Assembly (NCBI RefSeq): GCF_014205015.1
Contig: NZ_JACHMO010000001.1
Location: forward strand, 8,990,001 to 9,054,000
Reading direction: 5' to 3'
Source of the DNA: Saccharothrix ecbatanensis
GTDB lineage: Bacteria > Actinomycetota > Actinomycetes > Mycobacteriales > Pseudonocardiaceae
DNA: 64,000 bases
Positions within the stretch are counted from its first letter, which is position 1; each line of letters begins with the position of its first letter. Below are positions 45,512 through 53,933 of this stretch, piece by piece. A program made the translations under genes and the position numbers. Under the pieces are notes generated by a model. It did not search any database and was not told where the DNA came from. It was given only the letters and a program-made list of their open reading frames with translations.

Positions 45512-47422
45512 CTACTCGGGCTGCTCGATATCCGGTAGTTCGAGGTTCTTCATGGTCGGATACATGTGGCCTACCATGCTTTTGAAGCTTTCATGATAGA
45601 GTTTCTTGACTCTGGATGGTCTTGAGGGGCTTAGGTGTAGTTCGGACAAGAGGAAATCGCGGATCTGCATGTTGCGGAGGTTGGCGTTACTCTTTTTGTC
45701 GAGTATCTCTTTGAGGCTTTGGCCGCCGTTTTCTTGCAGACCCTCAATTATCTCCAACTCTTGGAGGTCGGCAATTTCGAGTGGCATAACGTCGCCTTCG
45801 GCGAGCAAGCCCCGCTTGCCAACCCTGTCTCGTAGTAGAGGAAGCGATATCGGGTTTACTGGGAAACCTTCGGTGAGAATAAGGAGAGGGAAGTACCGTC
45901 GACGGACGCCGGATGGCGGTAGCCCCGTGAGCTTTTCCTCGTACTCTCGAAGCGATGAGATAGTGGCGTCTATTTGTGCCACTTCCTCAACTAGCTTGTC
46001 TATGTCCGAGATGACTGCTTCATCGGACATCCCAGTAACAGATTCACGCCGTAGTTGGATAGTTGTTACTTCTGCCACAACCCAGGAATCGCCGTAGTCG
46101 ATCGCCGCATCAGCGATCTTGATTCCTGGTGCGGAGTAAGCGGCTCGGAGTTCACGGTCGTGGTACGTGCGCCGGGACATTGCCGAGCTGCCTGTAAGGC
46201 TATCCAGAATCTCTGCCGCGTATATTTCGGCAAGTCGTCTCACGCAGTTTTCCACCCTGCTGGCGTATTTCTTGTCTTCGCTGGTGCCCGTGCTTTGTAG
46301 GGCAAACTTGACATCGAATAGTGGAAGCCAGCCGAAGATTCTCTTCATCAAGAGGTTTGGGTCAAGTACGACCATGGCTCCTTCATGGTCGCGTACTACT
46401 GGGTATCGACTAAACGAATCAAATGACCAACTCGTTGCGGCAAAGTCTGATTGACTGCATGTGTACTGTCGTAACACGTGAATGTCAATGGTGAAGGGTG
46501 CGAGAGCCTTCGATATGCGCTCCGTCGTCCATCCAAGCCCGGAAAGGTAAGTTGGCGAAATTATGTGCGGACCATTCATTGTGGCCGCCCTAAGTGCTAG
46601 ACCTACTGCAAGAACGTCGCGTAATGGTGTGTCGGTAGCTCTGAGGTACGCTGCTTCCAGATCGAATACTTCTTTTGTTTCGAACTGCTCCTTGGATAGC
46701 TGGAGCCATGTTCGAATGAAGCGTGTAAGAGTGTGGGCTTCGTCCACATCTGCATTGAAGACTTGATTCGATATAAGTTCACGGCCGAGACTTCCTGGTA
46801 CTTCGCTAATCTTCAACTCTGACGGGTAATCTTCTTCTTTTGTGAGGTGATCGGTTGCGGCTAGGTAGACGGCGACAAGGTTAGCTGGCTTGTTGGCGGA
46901 CAGGTCCTTGCCGCAATAGAGCATTGCCTGCTGGGCCAGTGCAAGAAGCGCTTGAGGTACGATGAATCCTTTGAGCGGATCCTTCAGTAGGTTTAGAATT
47001 TTGGTCCGCGCTTCCCCTTTGAACCAGAGGTTCACGTAATGCTCATCTACCTCTGTTCGCGAGATTCCGGGTGACCGTAGTCGTGCCATCACTTCGGCAA
47101 CGAATGCGAGAACGGGTTCGACGTTAATTCGGCCAAGCTCGCCACGGATGTACGTCTCGGGTACGTCGAACCCGAAAATTTCTCGTGTGGTTAAGTACAC
47201 CAATATCTGGTCTATCGGTGCCGGACCCTGTGCTAGGTACTCGGGTATGATGAGCCCGTCAGCTCTCTGAACAAATCGTGACGCAATTGCACGAATTGCC
47301 GTGCCGTCGAAGTATGTGGCGTTATTGGAGATAGGTGCGATAAAGTTCGGCAAGCTTGTCGGTTCATGGCCAAGAAACGAAGTGAATTTGTCCGGCGAGT
47401 GGGCCGCGTTATCTGATGGCAT
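45512..47422 (-). CDS. Large low-GC cargo protein, unknown (636 aa)
   Basis: A 636-aa protein, lower in GC than everything around it, with rare codons such as AGA/ATA and many A/T third positions. I chose ATG 47422 because AGGAGG lies 9 nt upstream. The N-terminal two thirds look all-helical. SFDSFSRYPVVRDHEGAMVVLD is a recognisable central beta stretch. IADAAIDYGDSWVVAEVTT (about residues 438-455) has a D-x(n)-E-x-T arrangement that resembles a degenerate PD-(D/E)xK nuclease core. A defence function is a guess from position (AICE cargo end) and composition. Confidence 0.75.
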   Translation of the reverse strand: MPSDNAAHSPDKFTSFLGHEPTSLPNFIAPISNNATYFDGTAIRAIASRFVQRADGLIIPEYLAQGPAPIDQILVYLTTREIFGFDVPETYIRGELGRINVEPVLAFVAEVMARLRSPGISRTEVDEHYVNLWFKGEARTKILNLLKDPLKGFIVPQALLALAQQAMLYCGKDLSANKPANLVAVYLAATDHLTKEEDYPSELKISEVPGSLGRELISNQVFNADVDEAHTLTRFIRTWLQLSKEQFETKEVFDLEAAYLRATDTPLRDVLAVGLALRAATMNGPHIISPTYLSGLGWTTERISKALAPFTIDIHVLRQYTCSQSDFAATSWSFDSFSRYPVVRDHEGAMVVLDPNLLMKRIFGWLPLFDVKFALQSTGTSEDKKYASRVENCVRRLAEIYAAEILDSLTGSSAMSRRTYHDRELRAAYSAPGIKIADAAIDYGDSWVVAEVTTIQLRRESVTGMSDEAVISDIDKLVEEVAQIDATISSLREYEEKLTGLPPSGVRRRYFPLLILTEGFPVNPISLPLLRDRVGKRGLLAEGDVMPLEIADLQELEIIEGLQENGGQSLKEILDKKSNANLRNMQIRDFLLSELHLSPSRPSRVKKLYHESFKSMVGHMYPTMKNLELPDIEQPE

Positions 47423-47586
47423 CTGATCACGCCTCCTGACCTGATAACACTCCATCGCGCCTGTCCGCAGGACTATTACATCTCGCGTGGACGCGGGGTG
47501 GGTCAGATACGTGTAGCGCGTAGTGCCCATCGTCGGACTACGATCTTGTAAGAGGGTGCCAGTGATCAACAGCGACGGAGTCTACT

Positions 47587-47621
47587 GTGGACATGGCTGT
47601 CCACGGTTGTGTCCATGAACC
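47587..47621. promoter_or_regulatory. Candidate integrase arm-type sites, right end
   Basis: GTGGACA-TGGC-TGTCCAC forms a perfect inverted repeat (47587-47604), followed by TGTCCATGAACC (47610-47621), a 12-mer also present near attL. It lies 90 nt inside attR. Confidence 0.5.
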
Positions 47622-47710
47622 ACCGTCGACAGGGCCGGCCATGCTGCTAAGCGGATACACGAGGCTGGCCATAGTCGCTGGCTACGGCCATTTGCAGTGT
47701 GACCTTGGAC

Positions 47711-47755
47711 ACTCATAATCCGTCAGGTCGTGGGTTCGAACCCCACCCGCCCCAC
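47711..47755. repeat. attR core (45 bp)
   Basis: Exact copy of 35182-35226, that is, the tRNA 3' half without its 5' half; marks the right end of the AICE. A GC-rich hairpin (GCGGGGGT-GCA-ACCCCCGC, 47764-47782) follows. Confidence 0.95.
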
Positions 47756-47946
47756 TCTGTTGTGCGGGGGTGCAACCCCCGCGCCCCGCCCGGCGGGCTC
47801 CGCCCCCGGACCCCCGCCGTGGCTTCGCCCCTGGCCCCCGCGTCGGGGGCTTCGCTGTGGCGCTGTCGCGCCTGCGCTTCGCCGGTGAAGCTCGCTGTGG
47901 TCCCGTTGCTCGCACTGGGCTTGGGCAGGGTGAGCAGCTGCGACGG

Positions 47947-47989
47947 CGATCGGGTCGACACGCCATTCACGTCCGTGTCGACCCGATCG
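47947..47989 (-). terminator. Strong hairpin terminator of the TIGR04141-type gene
   Basis: CGATCGGGTCGACACG (47947-47962) and CGTGTCGACCCGATCG (47974-47989) form a perfect 16-bp stem with an 11-nt loop, ten bases after the stop of the minus-strand gene. No T-run. Confidence 0.7.
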
Positions 47990-47998
47990 GCCTCGCAC

Positions 47999-49690
47999 CT
48001 ACGCAGCCTGGTAGTCCGCCGCGCCGGGTGACCCGGTCGACTTGCCGCTCTTCGTCTTCGGGACGAACGGGATGTCGGCGAACTGGAGCTCGATGCCGTG
48101 GTGGTGCAGATCCTCGTTGAGCCGCAGCAGGTCGACCATGGAGAGCGTGAAGAGCTGCTTCACGCCCCACCGCCGCCCGCCGATCGCAAGGACGACCACC
48201 CGCGGCCTTTCGGTTACGCGGCGGCTGTTGTCGAGGAGGTGCACCTTGGCGTCGAGTTGCACCAGTGCCTCGGGCTCCATGCGCTGAGACCACGTCGACA
48301 CACGGGCCTGCGTGAACAGGTGGCTTGCCGCAGTCGCCCTCGCCAACCACTTGATGTGGACGACTTCGTCCCTCGGACCGATCACGTCCGCCAGCTCGAA
48401 CCTCGGGTGCATCGGCGTCCGGGCGAAGCTCTTGTCCAGGCAGAGATATCCCTCCTGCCGTGCGACCTGCTCGCAGTAGAGGTGCTCGTCTTCCTGCTTG
48501 CCCGTCGGCGTCCAGAGCGGGAACTCGAGGTCGCTCTTGTTGGCGACGAGCTCCGCCACCTGCTCCCGTACCCGCTCCACGGCCGCGCGCCCCAGTTCAT
48601 ACCACCGCCCCTGGTGCAGGCAGTAGGTGTGCTCGTCGATCGTGGTCTCGAACGCGATCCACCTGTCCATCGAGATCGGGCGGGTCAGCAATTCCTCGCC
48701 ATACGCGTCGGCGCACGGGATGAGGCGACAGACCTTCAGCTCGCTCACCCGGGCCGGCACCGGGATGAGGTCGAACCGTTCGGTGATGGCGGCGATGTCG
48801 AGGTCGGCGTCGAGCTCGATCGGGCCGAAGCCGCCGACGTCGTTGGTGCGGTACGAGTTCGCCTCGTCCATCGCCCGCGCCGCCGCGGTCGGCCAGCACA
48901 GCCCGAGCGGCCCGAACCGGTCGTCACCGCCGAGCGCCACCGCGAGGTGGCCCTCCAGACGAGGGATCAGTGGGTCGTTCTCGTTCAGCGGCCGGACCTG
49001 GGCGATGAAGCGGAGCGGCGAGTTCTCGTCGCTCTCCTCCACGATGCGGCAGATCGCCTCCAAGTCCGCGAGGAACGTATCGGGGGAGTTGCCGATCTGG
49101 ATGGACAGGGAGTTGCCGGCGCGGATCTGGTACTGCTTGCCGTCGGTCGCCTCGTGGTAGGTCAGGCCGTCCATGTTGGCCTTCCCGGCGATCCCGGTGA
49201 CCAGCTCGCCCGCGGGTTCGAGGCGGAAGCCGGGCACGGTGCTGCCCGACGGGAACGAGATCTGGCTGCTGCGGGCGGAGATGTCGAGCAGGTTGCTGCT
49301 CACCGTGCGCAGCTTGGTCGGGTCGAGGCGCCGAATCGCGAAGAGCAGTCCGAATCCCTCGTCCATCCAGAGACCGTCGAGCAGGTGGCGCCCACTGCCG
49401 AAGGCGACCGCCATGACCCAGTCGCCGACGGGCACCAGGATGATCGCGAACGGTGTGGTGCTGCTCAAGTCCATGTCCCGGCCCGAGATGCGGTGGACGT
49501 GCTTTCCCCAGGCGGGCGCATCGATGGCACGCACACCGGCGATCAAGTGCGACTTGACGCCGCTGATCGTGATCTGTCCGTCGTATTCGACGGTGAGGCC
49601 GTCGGACTGCTTGATGTAGTCCTTCAAAGGCAGGCCGTAGGCGAACCGGTAGGCCGTCATCGGGGTCGAGGGGAGCGGTTGATTCGACAA
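47999..49690 (-). CDS. TIGR04141/DUF6119-type sporadically distributed protein
   Basis: A 563-aa protein recognised by its middle: GFGLLFAIRRLDPTKLRTVSSN, followed by FPSGSTVPGFRLEPAGELVTGIAGK and SLSIQIGNSPDTFLADLEA. Family members are scattered across bacteria on mobile or defence-rich loci and have no proven function. The TTG start (49690) has AAGAGGA seven bases upstream; an internal ATG (MTAYRFAYGL) is an alternative. It lies just outside attR on the chromosome side, with a strong hairpin after its stop. Confidence 0.65.
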   Translation of the reverse strand: MSNQPLPSTPMTAYRFAYGLPLKDYIKQSDGLTVEYDGQITISGVKSHLIAGVRAIDAPAWGKHVHRISGRDMDLSSTTPFAIILVPVGDWVMAVAFGSGRHLLDGLWMDEGFGLLFAIRRLDPTKLRTVSSNLLDISARSSQISFPSGSTVPGFRLEPAGELVTGIAGKANMDGLTYHEATDGKQYQIRAGNSLSIQIGNSPDTFLADLEAICRIVEESDENSPLRFIAQVRPLNENDPLIPRLEGHLAVALGGDDRFGPLGLCWPTAAARAMDEANSYRTNDVGGFGPIELDADLDIAAITERFDLIPVPARVSELKVCRLIPCADAYGEELLTRPISMDRWIAFETTIDEHTYCLHQGRWYELGRAAVERVREQVAELVANKSDLEFPLWTPTGKQEDEHLYCEQVARQEGYLCLDKSFARTPMHPRFELADVIGPRDEVVHIKWLARATAASHLFTQARVSTWSQRMEPEALVQLDAKVHLLDNSRRVTERPRVVVLAIGGRRWGVKQLFTLSMVDLLRLNEDLHHHGIELQFADIPFVPKTKSGKSTGSPGAADYQAA

Positions 49691-50456
49691 ATCAAAATCC
49701 TCTTCTTACGGCGCAGCAGAGCAGCGGGCATCAGGATCGGGGTGCCCTGAAGAAGCCCGCGGTGCTGCGGGATGTCGAGTGCGGTGCTTGAGACGGAGAC
49801 GTCTGCGGGTGAGCGGGGCTAAGCCGCGCGCGGCTCGTGTGCCGGGTGTGTCACCGTGGGGAGGTATCGGAGCTCAAGGCCAGGCTGAAGGGCTGTGCGT
49901 CCGAACCACCCGGTCGTGCTGGCGCAAACGCTGGCCGTGGTCCTACTGGCAGCTCTACACTCAACGTCGTTCCTCCGATGCAGTCTTCTGGGTGCTACGC
50001 CAGGGAGATGTGGTTGGGACACCACGCGGTCCTCTGTTCGCGCAGAGGACCGCGTTCATATTTCCGGGGTCGTCTTGTGGCCCCGATACGAGCATGGCAA
50101 ACCAAACGAGACATGGTCACCCTCGACGGCCCTTCTGCGCCGAGAAGTCTCCGATGCGCGCCGAGCGGCGTAGGCCATACGGTCCAGCCGATCGTGTCGA
50201 ACTGAACCCGTTCTAGTGGTAGATCGATACCCTGAGATTTCCTACTGACCAGTTCGGGTGGAATGACAACGCTGTCGCTTCACTCGATCGAGTGAATGTG
50301 CCCCTGTGTTGTGACCGTGATTCCCGATAAGTGCGGTGCCCGCCGCCGTTCTTAAAGATCAAGTCGACGACGGGTGCTCTGATCCGGTGTGACCGGCCGG
50401 CCGTGGGTAGACCGTTCGTCGCGCCGTGCGACCCATTGGCCATCCACAGGGCACGG
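49691..50456. other. Gene-poor spacer with two perfect inverted repeats
   Basis: No ORF here shows a recognisable protein or RBS. It holds a 12-bp perfect hairpin (CGCGGTCCTCTG at 50025-50036, loop TTCGCG, CAGAGGACCGCG at 50043-50054) and an 18-bp perfect palindrome TTCACTCGATCGAGTGAA (50279-50296). GC is lower than the flanks, so it may be decayed accessory DNA. Confidence 0.6.
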
Positions 50457-51512
50457 TCAGTCCACGCACGGGATGGGGGAGGGTTCGGTGGCGGCGCCTG
50501 ACGTAGCGGCAGGTGGGGTCAGGGCGGCGGTTACGGCGGCGCGGAGGGTGGGTTGGGCGTCCGCTGTCGGATCGCTTTCCAGGGGCAGGGTGTGGAAACG
50601 GATGCCTGAGGTTCCTTGTGCCATGGAGAGGATGTCCCAGTCGGCCGAGAGGACCACGTGTTGCTTGGCGACCTCCGCCACCGGCCCCAGCGCGTTGACG
50701 CCCTGCGACCGGATCCGGTGCATCACCGCACTGATGAACGCCTGTTGACGACGCACGCGGTCCAGGTCGGCGTTTGCGAGGCCATGCCGTTGGCGGACGA
50801 ACGCCATCGCCTGCGCGGCCGTCAGGTGTTGCCTGCCCGCCGGGAAGTCCGCGCCCGAGTACTCGTCGGACGTCGCCGCGTTCAAGCACACCTCCACCCC
50901 GCCCAACGCCTCCGCCAACCGGTAGAACCCGACCATGCTCACCTCGACGATGTGATCCACCGGCACCCCGAGCGACGACCCCACCGTCTCCACCTGCGCC
51001 CGACGCCCCGCCTCACGCCCCAGCCACTCGATATCCGCCGGGTCCCGGCGCACCTCCGCCAAGACGAGCCGCCGCTCCTCCGCCTCCTTCGCCCGCCCGT
51101 ACGCCTCCTTCACCTTCCCGTGCTGCGGCCCACCGACTATCCCCAGCAACGGCACGTGGTTGTCTCGCGGCAAGGACAGGGCGACGGCCGCGGACCCGTC
51201 GGAAGGGACGTGTAGGAGGATCAACGTGTTCGCGTTGTACCCGCCACGGTCCACATCACCGGCGTGCAGCGCCGCCAGCACCTCGTCCGACGGCGCCCCG
51301 CCATCGAGATCCCGCCGCGTCGTCAGGCCCATCACCAACACGTTCATCCCGGACGTCGACTTCACGTCGTCCGCCCGCACCGCCAGCGACCGCCGCACGC
51401 CCGTGTCCACGTCCTGGTAAGTGGCCCAAGCCATCCCCGCCGCCACGAGCACCGCCGCCGACAGCAACACCCATGTGCCCCGCACCACGCCCAGCAAAGC
51501 CCGACTCAACAT
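50457..51512 (-). CDS. LCP-family (LytR-CpsA-Psr) cell-wall ligase
   Basis: A 351-aa type II membrane protein with one N-terminal anchor (VLLSAAVLVAAGMAWATY) and an LCP domain (NTLILLHVPSDGSAAVALSLPRD, VEVSMVGFYRLAEALGGVEVCL, AMAFVRQRHGLANADLDRVRRQQ). The catalytic Arg/Asp pattern is intact. LCP enzymes attach glycopolymers (such as arabinogalactan or teichoic acids) to peptidoglycan. ATG 51512 is preceded by GAGGGGGG. Confidence 0.92.
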   Translation of the reverse strand: MLSRALLGVVRGTWVLLSAAVLVAAGMAWATYQDVDTGVRRSLAVRADDVKSTSGMNVLVMGLTTRRDLDGGAPSDEVLAALHAGDVDRGGYNANTLILLHVPSDGSAAVALSLPRDNHVPLLGIVGGPQHGKVKEAYGRAKEAEERRLVLAEVRRDPADIEWLGREAGRRAQVETVGSSLGVPVDHIVEVSMVGFYRLAEALGGVEVCLNAATSDEYSGADFPAGRQHLTAAQAMAFVRQRHGLANADLDRVRRQQAFISAVMHRIRSQGVNALGPVAEVAKQHVVLSADWDILSMAQGTSGIRFHTLPLESDPTADAQPTLRAAVTAALTPPAATSGAATEPSPIPCVD

Positions 51513-51567
51513 CGAGTACCCCCCTCGCGTCCCTAATCTAGATCCGTTCAAACGCTGGGGGCATGAC

Positions 51568-51972
51568 GTGGCAGACCGCATGGCTCATCTGCCGAGCTTG
51601 GCGGCGCTCGCCGTATCGGCCGTCTTCACCGCCGTCGCCCACCGACTGGACGGCGAGCAACCCGGCCTCGTCTTCGGCGTCCTTGTGGTGTCCGGTGTGT
51701 TGCTCGCCGCCGCGATGGTTCGACCGATCGGCTTGTGGACCGTGGTGCCGGCACCCCCGCTGCTGTACGCGGGGCTTGTGACGGGTGTGTCAGTGTTGCA
51801 GGGAAAGTCCTTGGGGGAGTTGACGATTCTCGTCGCACCGCCGGTGGTCCGCGCGTTCCCCCACCTCGCGGTGGGTGTCGGCGTGGGGCTGCTGGTCGCG
51901 GCGGCGAGGCTGGGGGGAACGTGGTGGGGGAACAGGTCTTCGTCGACCGAACGGGAAGACGTCGTGGACTGA
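51568..51972 (+). CDS. DUF6542-like membrane protein (134 aa)
   Basis: A 134-aa protein with about four hydrophobic helices (LAALAVSAVFTAVAHRL, PGLVFGVLVVSGVLLAAAMV, LWTVVPAPPLLYAGLVTGV, AVGVGVGLLVAAARL) as in DUF6542. GTG 51568 with GGGGGC upstream. Its TGA overlaps the ATG of the next small gene (TGATG), so translation is coupled into the glycosyltransferase operon. Confidence 0.7.
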   Translation: MADRMAHLPSLAALAVSAVFTAVAHRLDGEQPGLVFGVLVVSGVLLAAAMVRPIGLWTVVPAPPLLYAGLVTGVSVLQGKSLGELTILVAPPVVRAFPHLAVGVGVGLLVAAARLGGTWWGNRSSSTEREDVVD

Positions 51973-52058
51973 TGAGGGCGGTGAGCATCGCGTTGGCGGC
52001 GTCGTTGTTGGGCCTGTCCACGCTGATCATGACGACCGTGTTGCCGCACGTCACGTGA
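51972..52058 (+). CDS. Tiny coupled membrane peptide (28 aa)
   Basis: A 28-codon ORF (MRAVSIALAASLLGLSTLIM and eight more) is one hydrophobic helix. Its ATG overlaps the DUF6542 stop (TGATG) and its TGA overlaps the GTG start of the glycosyltransferase (GTGA). That double coupling supports a real gene. Confidence 0.6.
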   Translation: MRAVSIALAASLLGLSTLIMTTVLPHVT

Positions 52059-53911
52059 GAGCCCACTGGGTCTCGTTGCTGCTGGGCCTCGGCTTGCTGA
52101 TGGGCACCTTGAGCTTCCACGCCTACGCCACCTCCCTGCCCGACGAGCCCACGAGAGCCGCTGTCACAGCCGAATCGGTGGTCCAGGGCACGGTCGCGTT
52201 GGTGTTCCACGGCGGACCACATCCGAGATGGACGCCGCGGGTGCTCGACAGCCTGGCCGAACGCGGTCTGCGCGCGACGTTCTTCGTGGTCGGAGCACAG
52301 GTCAACGAGCACCCCGACCTCGTCCGGCGGATGGTCGAGGAGGGGCACGAGGTCGGCGTCTCGGGATTCCGCACGGGTGAGGCGACCACGTTGGGCATGG
52401 CGTTCGCGCAGAACGCCCTGGCCGACGCCGCGAACGTCCACACCGGACTCACCGAGGCCGACCCCGACACGCCGGACCTGCACCTCTACGACACCAGGGC
52501 CATCGCCGCGGCCGTGGGAACACCGGGCCACGTCATCCGGCTGCACGAGGCCAGCACCACTCCCGGCGTGATCGGCCTGCTCGCCGACGCGCTGCCCGAC
52601 CACCGCTTCACCACCCTGACGACCGCCACCGGCCGGAGCGCCGCGATGACCGACGCCGGGTTCGGCGCACGGGTCACCGGCGCCGCCCAAGCCTGGTCAC
52701 AACACCACGGCGACGTGCTCGCCACGCTCCTGAACGTCATCTGCGCGATCGTCGCCGTGTTCGCGTTGCTCCGCACCCTGATGCAACTCGGCCTGGCCCA
52801 CACCGCACGCCGCCTGCACCGCGTGATCGAGGTGAAGCCGCACGCGCCGCCGGTGTCGGTGATCGTCCCCGCGTACAACGAGGCCGCGAACATCGCCGCC
52901 GCCGTCCGGTCGATCGTGAACTCCGAGCACCCCGCCGAGGTGGAGGTGGTCGTGGTCGACGACGGCTCGACCGACGGCACGGCCCAGGTGGTCGAAGCGC
53001 TGGGACTGCCCGGCGTGCGCGTGGTGAGCCAGCCGAACCGGGGCAAGTTCGCCGCCCTCAACGCGGGCATCGCGCTGGCCGAGCACGACGCGTTGGTGCT
53101 GGTGGACGGCGACACGGTGTTCGAGCGGGACACCGTCTCCAAGGTGGTGCGCCCGCTCGGCGACCTGGGCGTCGGCGCGGTGTCGGGCAACGTCAAGGTC
53201 GCCAACCGGGGTGGGCTGCTCGGCCGGTGGCAGCACCTGGAGTACTGCGCGGGCTCGAACCTGGACCGGCAGATCCTCAACGCGCTGGAGTGCATCCCGA
53301 CCATCCCCGGCGCGATCGGCGCGTTCCGCCGGGCGGCGGTGGACGAGGTCGGCGGTATCAGCGCGGACACGCTCGCCGAGGACACCGACCTGACGATGGC
53401 GATCACCCGAGCCGGGTGGCGGGTGGTGTACGAACCGGCGGCGCGCGCGTGGACCGAAGTGCCGACGGGCCTGCGCGGGCTCTACAAGCAGCGGTACCGG
53501 TGGTCGTACGGCACGTCCCAGTCGATGTGGAAGCACCGGCGCGCGCTGCGCGAGGAAGGCCGGATGGGTCGGTTCGGGCTGCTGTACCTGCTCGTGTTCC
53601 ACGTCGTGCTGCCAGTGCTCGCGCCCGCGCTGGACGTGTACGTGCTGTACGGGGCGTTCGTGGCGGACGCGCCGTGGGCGCTGGTGATCTGGACGGTGTT
53701 CCTGGCCGTGCAGACGGCGAGCGCCGGCTACGCGCTCCGGCTCGACGGCGAGTCGCTCAAACCGCTCTGGGCGTTCCCACTCCAGCAGTTGGTGTACCGG
53801 CAGCTGACGTACCTCGTGGTGGTCCAGTCGTTGGTCACGGCGTTGCACGGGACACCGTTGAAGTGGCAGACGGCGCGGCGCAGCGGGTTGGCGGAGGTGG
53901 CTGCCCGGTAG
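52055..53911 (+). CDS. GT2 glycosyltransferase fused to a degenerate NodB-like polysaccharide deacetylase domain
   Basis: A 618-aa bifunctional-type protein. N-terminal anchor (about 5-25), NodB-like domain (about 45-220), a second anchor (about 225-250), then a GT2 domain with SVIVPAYNEAANIAAA (about 267), LVDGDTVF (DxD, about 350), EDTDLTMA and QRYRWSYG (about 478), and C-terminal helices. The deacetylase motif 1, normally TFDDGP, is FHGGP at residues 51-55. The usual HxxxH motif is replaced by VGVSGF (100-105). The deacetylase is therefore probably inactive, while the GT2 half is intact, similar to hyaluronan/PNAG-type synthases. Confidence 0.88.
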   Translation: MRAHWVSLLLGLGLLMGTLSFHAYATSLPDEPTRAAVTAESVVQGTVALVFHGGPHPRWTPRVLDSLAERGLRATFFVVGAQVNEHPDLVRRMVEEGHEVGVSGFRTGEATTLGMAFAQNALADAANVHTGLTEADPDTPDLHLYDTRAIAAAVGTPGHVIRLHEASTTPGVIGLLADALPDHRFTTLTTATGRSAAMTDAGFGARVTGAAQAWSQHHGDVLATLLNVICAIVAVFALLRTLMQLGLAHTARRLHRVIEVKPHAPPVSVIVPAYNEAANIAAAVRSIVNSEHPAEVEVVVVDDGSTDGTAQVVEALGLPGVRVVSQPNRGKFAALNAGIALAEHDALVLVDGDTVFERDTVSKVVRPLGDLGVGAVSGNVKVANRGGLLGRWQHLEYCAGSNLDRQILNALECIPTIPGAIGAFRRAAVDEVGGISADTLAEDTDLTMAITRAGWRVVYEPAARAWTEVPTGLRGLYKQRYRWSYGTSQSMWKHRRALREEGRMGRFGLLYLLVFHVVLPVLAPALDVYVLYGAFVADAPWALVIWTVFLAVQTASAGYALRLDGESLKPLWAFPLQQLVYRQLTYLVVVQSLVTALHGTPLKWQTARRSGLAEVAAR

Positions 53912-53933
53912 TACCGGAGGTGGCACCGGTGGT
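53901..53933. repeat. Copy of the mazE operator sequence at the GT2 stop
   Basis: 33 bp here match 55284-55316 (directly before mazE) at 29 positions, including the CCGGTA-G-TACCGG palindrome. The GT2 stop codon lies inside the copy. Confidence 0.7.

Larger units (their letters stand above)
35182..47755. mobile_element. Actinomycete integrative and conjugative element (AICE), about 12.6 kb
   Basis: The element is bounded by 45-bp perfect direct repeats in a tRNA 3' end. It carries a tyrosine integrase next to attL, an excisionase, an FtsK/TraB-type transfer pump, DUF2637-like and WhiB genes, a prim-pol-like protein, a NUDIX hydrolase and TPR regulators. This gene set matches pSAM2-like AICEs, which transfer double-stranded DNA with one TraB protein. 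No RepSA-type replication initiator is recognised. A low-GC 636-aa cargo gene lies at the right end. Confidence 0.93.

Noticed and set aside
35182..47755. Prophage interpretation of the element
   Set aside because: There are no capsid, tail, terminase or lysis genes; TraB/FtsK, DUF2637-like and xis/int fit an AICE.
48098..49750. 550-aa plus-strand frame over the TIGR04141-type gene
   Set aside because: Antisense shadow; no RBS or motif, while the minus strand matches a family.
49895..50443. Short ORFs (92 aa plus strand, 76 aa minus strand) in the gene-poor spacer
   Set aside because: No RBS, no domain, and composition without codon bias.
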